Below, piece after piece: positions 1 to 5,221 of a stretch of 5,666 bases of DNA. The DNA comes from Actinomycetota bacterium (GTDB lineage Bacteria; Actinomycetota; Actinomycetes; Nanopelagicales; Nanopelagicaceae). The stretch's first letter is position 1; every line of letters begins with the position of its first letter. The notes below the pieces were generated by a model that worked only from the letters and a program-made list of their open reading frames with translations, searched no databases and was not told the origin of the DNA. The stretch lies in the NCBI GenBank assembly GCA_009705075.1, contig WLCY01000044.1, forward strand, positions 1 through 5,666, read 5' to 3'. Position numbers and translations under genes: made by a program.

Positions 1-61
1 AGTTCTTCCCGAATAAGCTCACTTAAAATCTGTTAAAGCCAGCTAAAAGAAGAGCGCCCTT
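1..61 (+). promoter_or_regulatory. Leader upstream of rsmG with ribosome binding site
   Basis: No gene can be assigned here. All three plus-strand frames hit a stop within the first 36 bases, so this is either the very end of an upstream gene (in actinobacteria often jag/khpB) or a spacer. A purine-rich stretch AGAAGAG at 48-54 lies 7 bases before the GTG at 62 and is a plausible Shine-Dalgarno site for rsmG. TAAAAT at 24-29 resembles a -10 box, but no convincing -35 partner is visible, so a promoter is not claimed. Confidence 0.45.
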
Positions 62-682
62 GTGAGTGTTTCACGTGAAACCCTAATTTCCACCTATTTT
101 GGCGAGCGCCAACAGGAGGTCCTTAGGTATGCCGAAATCCTGGCGACCTGGGGAATCGAACGAGGATTGGTCGGCCCAAAAGAGGGTGAACGTATCTGGG
201 ATCGCCATATTGCTAACTGCATTCCTGTAACAACCCTACTTTCAAAAGGGGCATCGCTTCTAGATATTGGCTCTGGCGCAGGCCTGCCCGGAATAGTCAT
301 AGCCCTGGCTAGGCCTGACTTAAAAGTCACCCTGTTAGAGCCGCTCCAAAGAAGGATTGACTTTCTTGAGGAGGTAGTCGGCGAGCTTGGGATTGAGGTT
401 TCCGTAAAAAGGGGTAGAGCGGAGTCGTTCAAAGGCGGGTTTAACTATGTAACCGCTCGCGCTGTGGCGCCACTTCCAAAGTTGGCCACAGTTTCTTGGC
501 ATTTAGTAATTGGCGGCGGCTCACTTTTGGCCATGAAAGGTGAGGGCGCAGCGGCAGAGTTAGAAGCTGCAAGGCTAGAAGCCCCCAAAGTATTCAAAAA
601 AGTGGCTATCTCTGAGATCCACGAAATCAACTTAGGTGAGTTGCCCTTGGCTCGCGTAATTGAACTCAAAAAGGCTGGTTAG
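62..682 (+). CDS. rsmG: 16S rRNA (guanine-N7) methyltransferase RsmG (GidB)
   Basis: RsmG transfers a methyl group from S-adenosylmethionine to N7 of a guanine in the 530 loop of 16S rRNA (G527 in E. coli numbering) and acts in the cytoplasm on the 30S subunit. The 206-residue length matches the family. Visible motifs are WDRH at 46-49, the SAM-binding glycine loop DIGSGAGLPG at 68-77, an acidic residue after the second strand (E93 in LLEP), and TARAVAPLPK at 131-140. The GTG start at 62 fits the length of actinobacterial homologues, which as I recall begin similarly before an FG-x-R stretch, and it has AGAAGAG 7 bases upstream; no ATG occurs near the N-terminus. Codons 2-7 overlap a parS site, which yields the N-terminal residues SVSRET. 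parA follows after 8 bases, so the genes are probably co-transcribed. Loss of RsmG is known in other bacteria to give low-level streptomycin resistance. Identification is secure. Confidence 0.96.
   Translation: MSVSRETLISTYFGERQQEVLRYAEILATWGIERGLVGPKEGERIWDRHIANCIPVTTLLSKGASLLDIGSGAGLPGIVIALARPDLKVTLLEPLQRRIDFLEEVVGELGIEVSVKRGRAESFKGGFNYVTARAVAPLPKLATVSWHLVIGGGSLLAMKGEGAAAELEAARLEAPKVFKKVAISEIHEINLGELPLARVIELKKAG
67..82 (+). promoter_or_regulatory. parS site 1 (ParB binding site) inside the start of rsmG
   Basis: The 16 bases TGTTTCACGTGAAACC match the conserved bacterial parS palindrome TGTTTCACGTGAAACA at 15 of 16 positions, differing only in the last base. ParB loads onto such sites and slides or spreads as a CTP-dependent clamp, and ParA then moves the complex. 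The site begins 5 bases after the first base of the GTG start and is read as part of codon 2 through codon 7 of rsmG. Its position close to parAB and near the expected origin is typical. Confidence 0.94.
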
Positions 683-690
683 ATACTCAC

Positions 691-1596
691 GTGGATGATT
701 CACGTGAAACATCAAAGACCAAGGTCGTGGGAATTCGGCGACTCAAAGAGCCGATGCCAACACCCCTCAAGACTCGCGTTTTCACGGTAGCCAATCAAAA
801 AGGCGGGGTTGGTAAGACGACCACAGCGGTAAATATCGCGGCAGCCTTAGCAATGGGTGGACTCAAGGTCCTTGTAATCGACTTAGACCCTCAAGGAAAT
901 GCCTGCACCGCACTTGGTATTGATCGCGAAGAGCTTGCTGGGATGTACGAGGTCTTAGTTAAGGAGTTACCGCTTTCGCAGGTGGTAAAAAAAGTTTCTG
1001 GTTTTCCTCATCTTGAATGTGCGCCAGCAGATGTTGAACTCGCTGGAGCAGAAATTAACATGGTCGGTTTTGTATCAAGAGAATCTCGATTGAAATTAGC
1101 GCTAGAAAAATTCTTGGCAGAGCGCGAAGCGATTGGCGCCCGGGTCGATTATGTAATTATTGATTGCCCACCAAGCCTAGGTTTGTTAACGGTTAACGCG
1201 CTAACTGCAGCCGAAGAGGTAATGGTCCCTATTCAATGCGAGTATTACTCACTCGAAGGCTTAACGCTTCTGTTAAAGACTTTGCAGCAAGTACAACAAA
1301 TGCTAAATCAAAAGGTTCGAATAACAACAATAGTTTTAACTATGTTTGATTCAAGAACGAGATTAGCAAACGATGTAGCAAATAGTGTTCGCCAACATTT
1401 CCCAAATGAATTAATTGATGTTCCCATTCCACGAGCAGTTAGAGTTTCTGAAGCACCATCGTTTAACCAAACAGTAATGACTTATGACGCATCTTCACCA
1501 GGTGCGATTGCATACATGACGGTAGCAAGAGAAATTGCTCGACGTGGATCTGGCGAGATAACTAACCAATTAAATGATGGAGCAAACACAGCATGA
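691..1596 (+). CDS. parA: Chromosome-partitioning ATPase ParA (Soj)
   Basis: ParA is a nucleoid-bound ATPase of the MinD/ParA family that drives segregation of ParB-parS complexes. The 301-residue protein has a deviant Walker A box KGGVGKTT at 37-44 (signature K37, catalytic K42), the A' motif DLDPQGN at 64-70, and Walker B ending in D158 (YVIIDCPPS). A C-terminal segment with PIPRAVRVSEAPS at 245-257 is typical of chromosomal Soj/ParA. The first 28 residues form a basic extension before the ATPase core. The GTG at 691 is chosen because it includes a parS site read as SRET, and as I recall mycobacterial ParA also carries SRET in its N-terminal extension. No good Shine-Dalgarno sequence precedes it, so translation may depend on coupling to rsmG, which stops 8 bases before. 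ATG at 754 (residue 22) is an alternative start but also lacks a good ribosome site. The stop overlaps parB in ATGA. Confidence 0.95.
   Translation: MDDSRETSKTKVVGIRRLKEPMPTPLKTRVFTVANQKGGVGKTTTAVNIAAALAMGGLKVLVIDLDPQGNACTALGIDREELAGMYEVLVKELPLSQVVKKVSGFPHLECAPADVELAGAEINMVGFVSRESRLKLALEKFLAEREAIGARVDYVIIDCPPSLGLLTVNALTAAEEVMVPIQCEYYSLEGLTLLLKTLQQVQQMLNQKVRITTIVLTMFDSRTRLANDVANSVRQHFPNELIDVPIPRAVRVSEAPSFNQTVMTYDASSPGAIAYMTVAREIARRGSGEITNQLNDGANTA
696..711 (+). promoter_or_regulatory. parS site 2 (ParB binding site) inside the start of parA
   Basis: TGATTCACGTGAAACA matches the parS consensus at 15 of 16 positions, with A instead of T at the third base. It falls within codons 2-7 of parA if the GTG at 691 is the start, and encodes DSRET. 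It is 629 bases from parS site 1, centre to centre, and is read in the same frame relative to its palindrome. ParB bound here would sit over the 5' end of its own operon partner, so an effect on parAB transcription is possible but is not shown by the sequence. Confidence 0.92.
1579..1582 (+). promoter_or_regulatory. Ribosome binding site for parB within the parA end
   Basis: GGAG lies inside the last codons of parA, 10 bases before the parB ATG at 1593. Together with the ATGA stop/start overlap this points to translational coupling of parA and parB, which would help keep the two partners in a fixed ratio. Confidence 0.5.
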
Positions 1597-2465
1597 GTAC
1601 TCGCAAAGGCGGATTAGGCCGCGGATTAGATTCATTAATCCCAACATCATTAAATACACCACTCACCACAAGCACTGGCGTAACCATTGCAGATCAAGGT
1701 GAAGTAGATATAAATGCGATCATTCCTAATCCAAAACAACCACGAACAATCTTTGATACTGATGCGCTAAATGAACTTGCTGCTTCAATAAAAGAAGTTG
1801 GTGTTTTACAACCACCAGTTGTTAGAGATGTTGGCAATGGCAAATATGAATTAATTATGGGAGAGCGTAGATTGCGCGCCTCCAAATTAGCTGGACTAAA
1901 AACTATCCCAGTAATTATTCGTCAAACTTCTGATAACGAATTGCTTCGAGAAGCACTTCTAGAGAACATACATAGAAGCCAACTAAACCCATTAGAAGAG
2001 GGATCTGCATACCAGAACTTGTTAAATGATTTTGGGTACACCCATGACGAGCTTGCAGTAAAAGTTGGAAAATCAAGACCTGCTATTACAAACACTCTAC
2101 GTCTTTTAAATTTACCAGCCAGCGTGCAACGTCGAGTAGCCGCAGGGATTTTATCTGCGGGGCATGCACGAGCACTTTTAACTTTAAATAATGAGAGTGA
2201 AATTGAAAAACTTGCCGGGCGAATAGTTTCTGAAGGTTTGAGTGTTCGAGCAACCGAAGAGATTGTTGCGACCCATCAAGGTGCGAAAAAACCCGCAACC
2301 CCCAAGGCTGGGAAGTTGAGATCACCACGCCTGAAAGAGTTGGCCGATGGGATGTCTGATCGCCTAGATACGAGAGTTACTGTAGAACTCGGAAAACAAA
2401 AAGGAAAAATTACGATCGAATTTGCAACCCTTGAAGATTTAGAGCGAATTAATAAATTAATTTAA
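1593..2465 (+). CDS. parB: Chromosome-partitioning protein ParB (Spo0J), CTP-dependent parS-binding clamp
   Basis: ParB binds parS, loads as a CTP-gated clamp and recruits ParA and SMC. The 290-residue protein shows the full family layout. A short N-terminal KGGLGRGLDSLIP at 5-17 is the segment known to stimulate ParA ATPase. PNPKQPR at 45-51 starts the CTPase domain. The nucleotide-binding boxes follow as GERRLRAS at 90-97 and ENIHRS at 124-129, continuing into LNPLEE. A helix-turn-helix lies at about 151-171 (ELAVKVGKSRPAITNTLRLL), then a basic linker at about 228-245 (AKKPATPKAGK), and a C-terminal dimerisation strand-helix at 261-290. The ATG overlaps the parA stop. The 3' end overlaps the convergent aminotransferase gene by 9 bases. 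All key motifs are present, so it is expected to be functional and to act on the two parS sites in this window. Confidence 0.96.
   Translation: MSTRKGGLGRGLDSLIPTSLNTPLTTSTGVTIADQGEVDINAIIPNPKQPRTIFDTDALNELAASIKEVGVLQPPVVRDVGNGKYELIMGERRLRASKLAGLKTIPVIIRQTSDNELLREALLENIHRSQLNPLEEGSAYQNLLNDFGYTHDELAVKVGKSRPAITNTLRLLNLPASVQRRVAAGILSAGHARALLTLNNESEIEKLAGRIVSEGLSVRATEEIVATHQGAKKPATPKAGKLRSPRLKELADGMSDRLDTRVTVELGKQKGKITIEFATLEDLERINKLI
2453..2464. repeat. 12-base AT palindrome spanning both convergent stop codons
   Basis: TAAATTAATTTA is a perfect 12-base palindrome at the junction where parB (stop TAA 2463-2465) and the opposite-strand aminotransferase gene (stop TAA at 2459-2457) overlap by 9 bases. 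It is entirely A/T, so as RNA it would be a very weak hairpin, and no GC stem followed by a T run is visible on either side. It is best regarded as a consequence of sharing stop codons, not as a proven terminator. Confidence 0.5.
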
Positions 2466-3710
2466 TCCGCGCAATTTCATCTCGGTGTTGATTACACCAG
2501 CCAGAGACTTAACGCCTTCGCGGATACGTTCTGGGCTAGGGAAACAGTAGGAAAGACGTAAGGACCAACTCCCAAAGCCATCAGCATAGAAAGCTGTTCC
2601 AGGAACATAAGCGACTTTAGAAACTATAGCTTTGGGCATCAACGCCTTTGTATCAATTTCGGGTGGAAGTGTTACCCAAACATAAAATCCACCGCCTGGC
2701 TTGGTCCAAGTAGCACCAGCAGGAAATGTTGCTTCAAGCGTTTCAAGCATTGCGTCGCGACGAACTTTATATAGTTGAGTAAATGAAGCAATTTGATCGC
2801 GCCAAGGTTGATCTGAAAGATAGTTGGAAATTGCAAGTTGAGTGAAATTTGAAGGACAGAGAATTGAAGATTCGCTTGCGATAACCAACTTCTCTTTCAG
2901 CGCTTGTGGAACAAGGGCCCAACCAACTCGGAAACCAGGTGCAATCGTCTTTGAGAAAGTTCCCAAGTAGAGCACATTCTCTGAATCTTCGGCGCGCATT
3001 GCATTTGGCGATGGTCGGTCGAAACCAAGTAGACCATAGGGGTTATCTTCAATTACAAAAATAGATTCATCTCTACAAATTTCTAAGATTTCAGTTCGGC
3101 GTTCTGCGGTTAATAGAACACCAGCTGGATTTTGATAATTTGGAATGAGGTACAAAAACTTAATTTTACGACCAGCAGCGCGAGTAGCAGTTATAGCTTC
3201 GCGCAGCGCAATCGGAATAAGTCCATTGTCATCCATCGCAACATGCACAACCTTGGCCTCATATTGGTGGAAAGTTCCAAGAGCTCCAACATATGAAGGC
3301 GCCTCAACCAAAACCACATCGCCTGGATCAATAAAAATACGAGAGATTAAATCAAGGGCTTGTTGTGATCCCGTTGTGACAATTACATCATCCGGGTGGG
3401 CACGGATTCCTTCAAGCGCCATAACATCACAAATCTGTTCCCGAAGTTTTGGGTGGCCCTGACCGCTTCCATATTGCAACGCTTCTTGCCCATTATCAGT
3501 AATCAATTTCTGAACAACACTCGCCATCATCTCCATTGGAAACGCTGAAAGATTCGGCATGCCGCCAGCAAGGGAGACGATGTCAGGCCGTGATGCAACA
3601 GCAAATAGTGAACGGATCTCACTTGGCTTCATCATGGCGGCGCGATGGGCGAAGCGATCAGTTAAATTCTGAACTTCACCAGTATGGATTCGCGTTATGT
3701 CGTTGCTCAT
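2457..3710 (-). CDS. PLP-dependent aminotransferase, class I/II fold, LysN/2-aminoadipate-like
   Basis: This is a fold-type-I pyridoxal-phosphate enzyme that would move an amino group between an amino acid and a 2-oxoacid in the cytoplasm. The 417 residues are full length. SLAGGMPNLSAFP at 46-58 and LQYGSGQGHPKLRE at 78-91 are the N-terminal signatures of the LysN/MocR-like branch. VTTGSQQALDL at 111-121 is the cofactor phosphate region. N194 in YQNPAG, D222 in EDNPYG and Y225 contact the ring, K254 in GTFSKT is the Schiff-base lysine, R261 binds phosphate, and R385 in SLRLSY binds the substrate carboxylate. Relatives act on 2-aminoadipate, aromatic or branched-chain amino acids, or kynurenine, so the substrate cannot be read from the sequence. 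The ATG at 3710 has no strong Shine-Dalgarno. It lies 50 bases after cwlM on the same strand, so co-transcription is possible. There is no helix-turn-helix domain, so it is not a MocR regulator. Confidence 0.9.
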   Translation of the reverse strand: MSNDITRIHTGEVQNLTDRFAHRAAMMKPSEIRSLFAVASRPDIVSLAGGMPNLSAFPMEMMASVVQKLITDNGQEALQYGSGQGHPKLREQICDVMALEGIRAHPDDVIVTTGSQQALDLISRIFIDPGDVVLVEAPSYVGALGTFHQYEAKVVHVAMDDNGLIPIALREAITATRAAGRKIKFLYLIPNYQNPAGVLLTAERRTEILEICRDESIFVIEDNPYGLLGFDRPSPNAMRAEDSENVLYLGTFSKTIAPGFRVGWALVPQALKEKLVIASESSILCPSNFTQLAISNYLSDQPWRDQIASFTQLYKVRRDAMLETLEATFPAGATWTKPGGGFYVWVTLPPEIDTKALMPKAIVSKVAYVPGTAFYADGFGSWSLRLSYCFPSPERIREGVKSLAGVINTEMKLRGLN

Positions 3711-3718
3711 TGTCTAAT

Positions 3719-3736
3719 CTTGCCACAAGAGGCAAG
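3719..3736. repeat. Inverted repeat just upstream of the aminotransferase start
   Basis: CTTGCC and GGCAAG form a perfect 6-base inverted repeat with a 6-base loop, in the 50-base gap between the cwlM stop and the aminotransferase ATG. On the minus strand its near edge is 8 bases before the ATG, so a folded leader would hide the region where ribosomes bind. No T run follows it, which argues against an intrinsic terminator. It could be a small operator, a translation-affecting hairpin, or chance. Confidence 0.4.
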
Positions 3737-3760
3737 GTGGGCGAATTCAATTTGGTCTAG

Positions 3761-4855
3761 CTAACCTTGACGAAGCCCAGCCTTACGCAGATCTGAGATT
3801 CTTAGCGTTCCGGTCTTGGCATCATTTTCAGCCGATAAATAGAGACGTTGAATCGCAACCATTATCGACTCAACCACCGTTTCGCGGAAAGTAACATCCG
3901 AAAGTCGCTTAACATCGCCAGGATTTGATAAGTAGCCTAAATCTATGCGAACCGCAGGAGCTTTGGTTAGCCTTAACAAATCCCAAGACTTTGCATGAGT
4001 TCTACAATTCAATAAGTCAGTCCGAGCCGTTATCTCGCGCTGAACAAGAGCAGCAAATCTTTCCCCAACAACAGAATGAACCCCATGTAGCTCGTTTCCA
4101 TAGTAATAAGTAGCAACGCCATGGGCGGAGCTATTCTTGTAGTTATCGGTATGAAAAGAGATCACCAAATCTGCGCCTGATTCATTTGCCAACTTAATCC
4201 GCTCGCTCTCACTCGGATCTTTAGCACCGCTTCGAGAGATAAAAACTGTTACTCCTAAAGCAATCAATCTTCCTTCTAGTCGCTGGGCGATATCAAAAGT
4301 TATTTCACTATCTTGTGAAAGCGAACTCGGATCTAAAACTATTATTTTATTTGCAAGCGCAGGGCCTCGGACTGCGCGGTTTGCGTTATCTCTCAGCTGT
4401 GTAGGAGCGCCACCAGATACCGTCTTTAACAATCGCATCAAGGACATGATTGTTGCCGGCCCGCAAACACCATCAACTTTTACACCAACAGATTTTTGGA
4501 ATTCTTTTACGGCGCCATCTGTTCTTGCGCCAAATATTGCATCAACGCGGCCGCAATCAAATCCCATTTCAACAAGGCGAGATTGCAGCGCAGCAACATC
4601 ATCCCCACGTAGAGGTTTGCCAGGAACAAAAGATAAAATCCGGTCACCAAGTTTCCACCGAGCCTCATCAATTGCGCGCAGCGTTGGATCGTCGATTGCA
4701 CCCGAAACTATTAATCCGCGTTCTTGTTGAAATGCCCGGAGACCATCTTCTTCAATCGCACCAAATTCAATAGATGCAGATTTTAAAAAACCAAGCCTGG
4801 CTAAAGTATTTGTAACCAATGAAATTACATTGGTCTCCTCGCCAGTCGAAGACAT
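3761..4855 (-). CDS. cwlM: CwlM-like protein: two peptidoglycan-binding domains plus degenerate amidase_3 domain
   Basis: The 364-residue protein has two PG_binding_1-type repeats, at about 10-63 and 84-142 (each with a GL/GV-x-V-DG/SG-x-x-x-x-T signature), then an N-acetylmuramoyl-L-alanine amidase fold at about 168-337. It has no signal peptide or membrane segment. Its position beside trxA/trxB and the block TWDLLRL-like SWDLLRLTKAP at 290-300 match, as I recall, mycobacterial CwlM. That protein is a cytoplasmic regulator which, once phosphorylated by PknB, activates MurA. The zinc site is damaged: where active amidases have DPGHGG this protein has DPSSLS at 175-180, the following loop is short, and the late catalytic Glu is Asp (D305). 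H235 in SFHTD is kept, and E184 may be the zinc Glu. The tail keeps a TGT at 348-350, near where CwlM is phosphorylated. It is therefore probably a regulator, not a hydrolase. The ATG lies 4 bases after the trxA stop and has no clear ribosome site, which suggests coupling. Confidence 0.85.
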   Translation of the reverse strand: MSSTGEETNVISLVTNTLARLGFLKSASIEFGAIEEDGLRAFQQERGLIVSGAIDDPTLRAIDEARWKLGDRILSFVPGKPLRGDDVAALQSRLVEMGFDCGRVDAIFGARTDGAVKEFQKSVGVKVDGVCGPATIMSLMRLLKTVSGGAPTQLRDNANRAVRGPALANKIIVLDPSSLSQDSEITFDIAQRLEGRLIALGVTVFISRSGAKDPSESERIKLANESGADLVISFHTDNYKNSSAHGVATYYYGNELHGVHSVVGERFAALVQREITARTDLLNCRTHAKSWDLLRLTKAPAVRIDLGYLSNPGDVKRLSDVTFRETVVESIMVAIQRLYLSAENDAKTGTLRISDLRKAGLRQG

Positions 4856-4859
4856 TGAT

Positions 4860-5183
4860 TTAGATGAATTCGGCTAGTTCTTTAAGCAGCGCTGGCTTTG
4901 GCTTTGCACCAACTACAGTCTTAACAACTTCACCATTCACATAGACATTTAGCGTCGGAATTGATGTTATTCCATACTTAATTGCTATTGCAGACTCTTC
5001 ATCAGTATTTAGTTTTACAACTTTAATTTTGTCAGAGTACTCATTTGCAATCTCATCAAGAATTGGACCAACAGCGCGGCAAGGGCCACACCATTCAGCC
5101 CAGAAATCAACTAGTACCGGGGTTGAACTCTTAAGAACTACTTCATCGAAAGTAGCTGTTGTTACTGCTTGTGCTGCGCTCAT
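4860..5183 (-). CDS. trxA: Thioredoxin
   Basis: This is a small cytoplasmic dithiol protein that reduces disulfides in target proteins such as ribonucleotide reductase and peroxiredoxins, and is itself recharged by thioredoxin reductase. The 107-residue length is standard. The active site WCGPC is at 31-35 (C32 and C35), preceded by the buried acidic D26 in LVDFWAEW. The cis-proline loop is SIPT with P76, and the conserved VGA glycine follows at 91-93 near the C-terminus. No signal peptide is present, so it is cytoplasmic. The ATG at 5183 has the strong purine-rich ribosome site AGAGGA 4 bases upstream. It sits 38 bases downstream of trxB, its electron donor, and 4 bases upstream of cwlM, so trxB-trxA-cwlM is probably one transcript. 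Confidence 0.97.
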   Translation of the reverse strand: MSAAQAVTTATFDEVVLKSSTPVLVDFWAEWCGPCRAVGPILDEIANEYSDKIKVVKLNTDEESAIAIKYGITSIPTLNVYVNGEVVKTVVGAKPKPALLKELAEFI

Positions 5184-5187
5184 GGTT

Positions 5188-5193
5188 TCCTCT
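5188..5193 (-). promoter_or_regulatory. Ribosome binding site of trxA
   Basis: On the minus strand AGAGGA ends 4 bases before the trxA ATG, within a longer purine run AGAGAAGAAGAGGA. It is the strongest Shine-Dalgarno-like site in the window and fixes the trxA start. The rest of the 38-base gap to trxB holds no hairpin or clear promoter. Confidence 0.7.
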
Positions 5194-5221
5194 TCTTCTC
5201 TTTGTTGTTGGGTAATTGTAA

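Noticed and set aside
24..29. TAAAAT as a -10 promoter element for rsmG
   Set aside because: A suitable -35 would fall at the extreme window edge and does not match; AT-rich hexamers are common by chance.
754..756. Alternative ATG start for parA at codon 22
   Set aside because: It lacks a well-spaced Shine-Dalgarno, and the upstream GTG start keeps the SRET segment that homologues also show. It remains possible but is less likely.
3145..3462. Plus-strand open frame inside the aminotransferase gene
   Set aside because: It is opposite a gene with intact catalytic motifs, shows no recognisable domain, and is best explained as a shadow frame.
4446..4773. Two overlapping plus-strand open frames opposite the CwlM-like gene
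   Set aside because: They are low-complexity, His/Gln-rich or Pro/Ser-rich translations with no ribosome site, on the reverse of a well-supported gene.
4814..4838. Strong AGGAG followed by an ATG on the minus strand inside the 5' end of the CwlM-like gene
   Set aside because: That ATG is out of frame and is followed at once by a TAA stop, and the next in-frame start-like codon (TTG) is too far from AGGAG, so the ATG at 4855 is kept.
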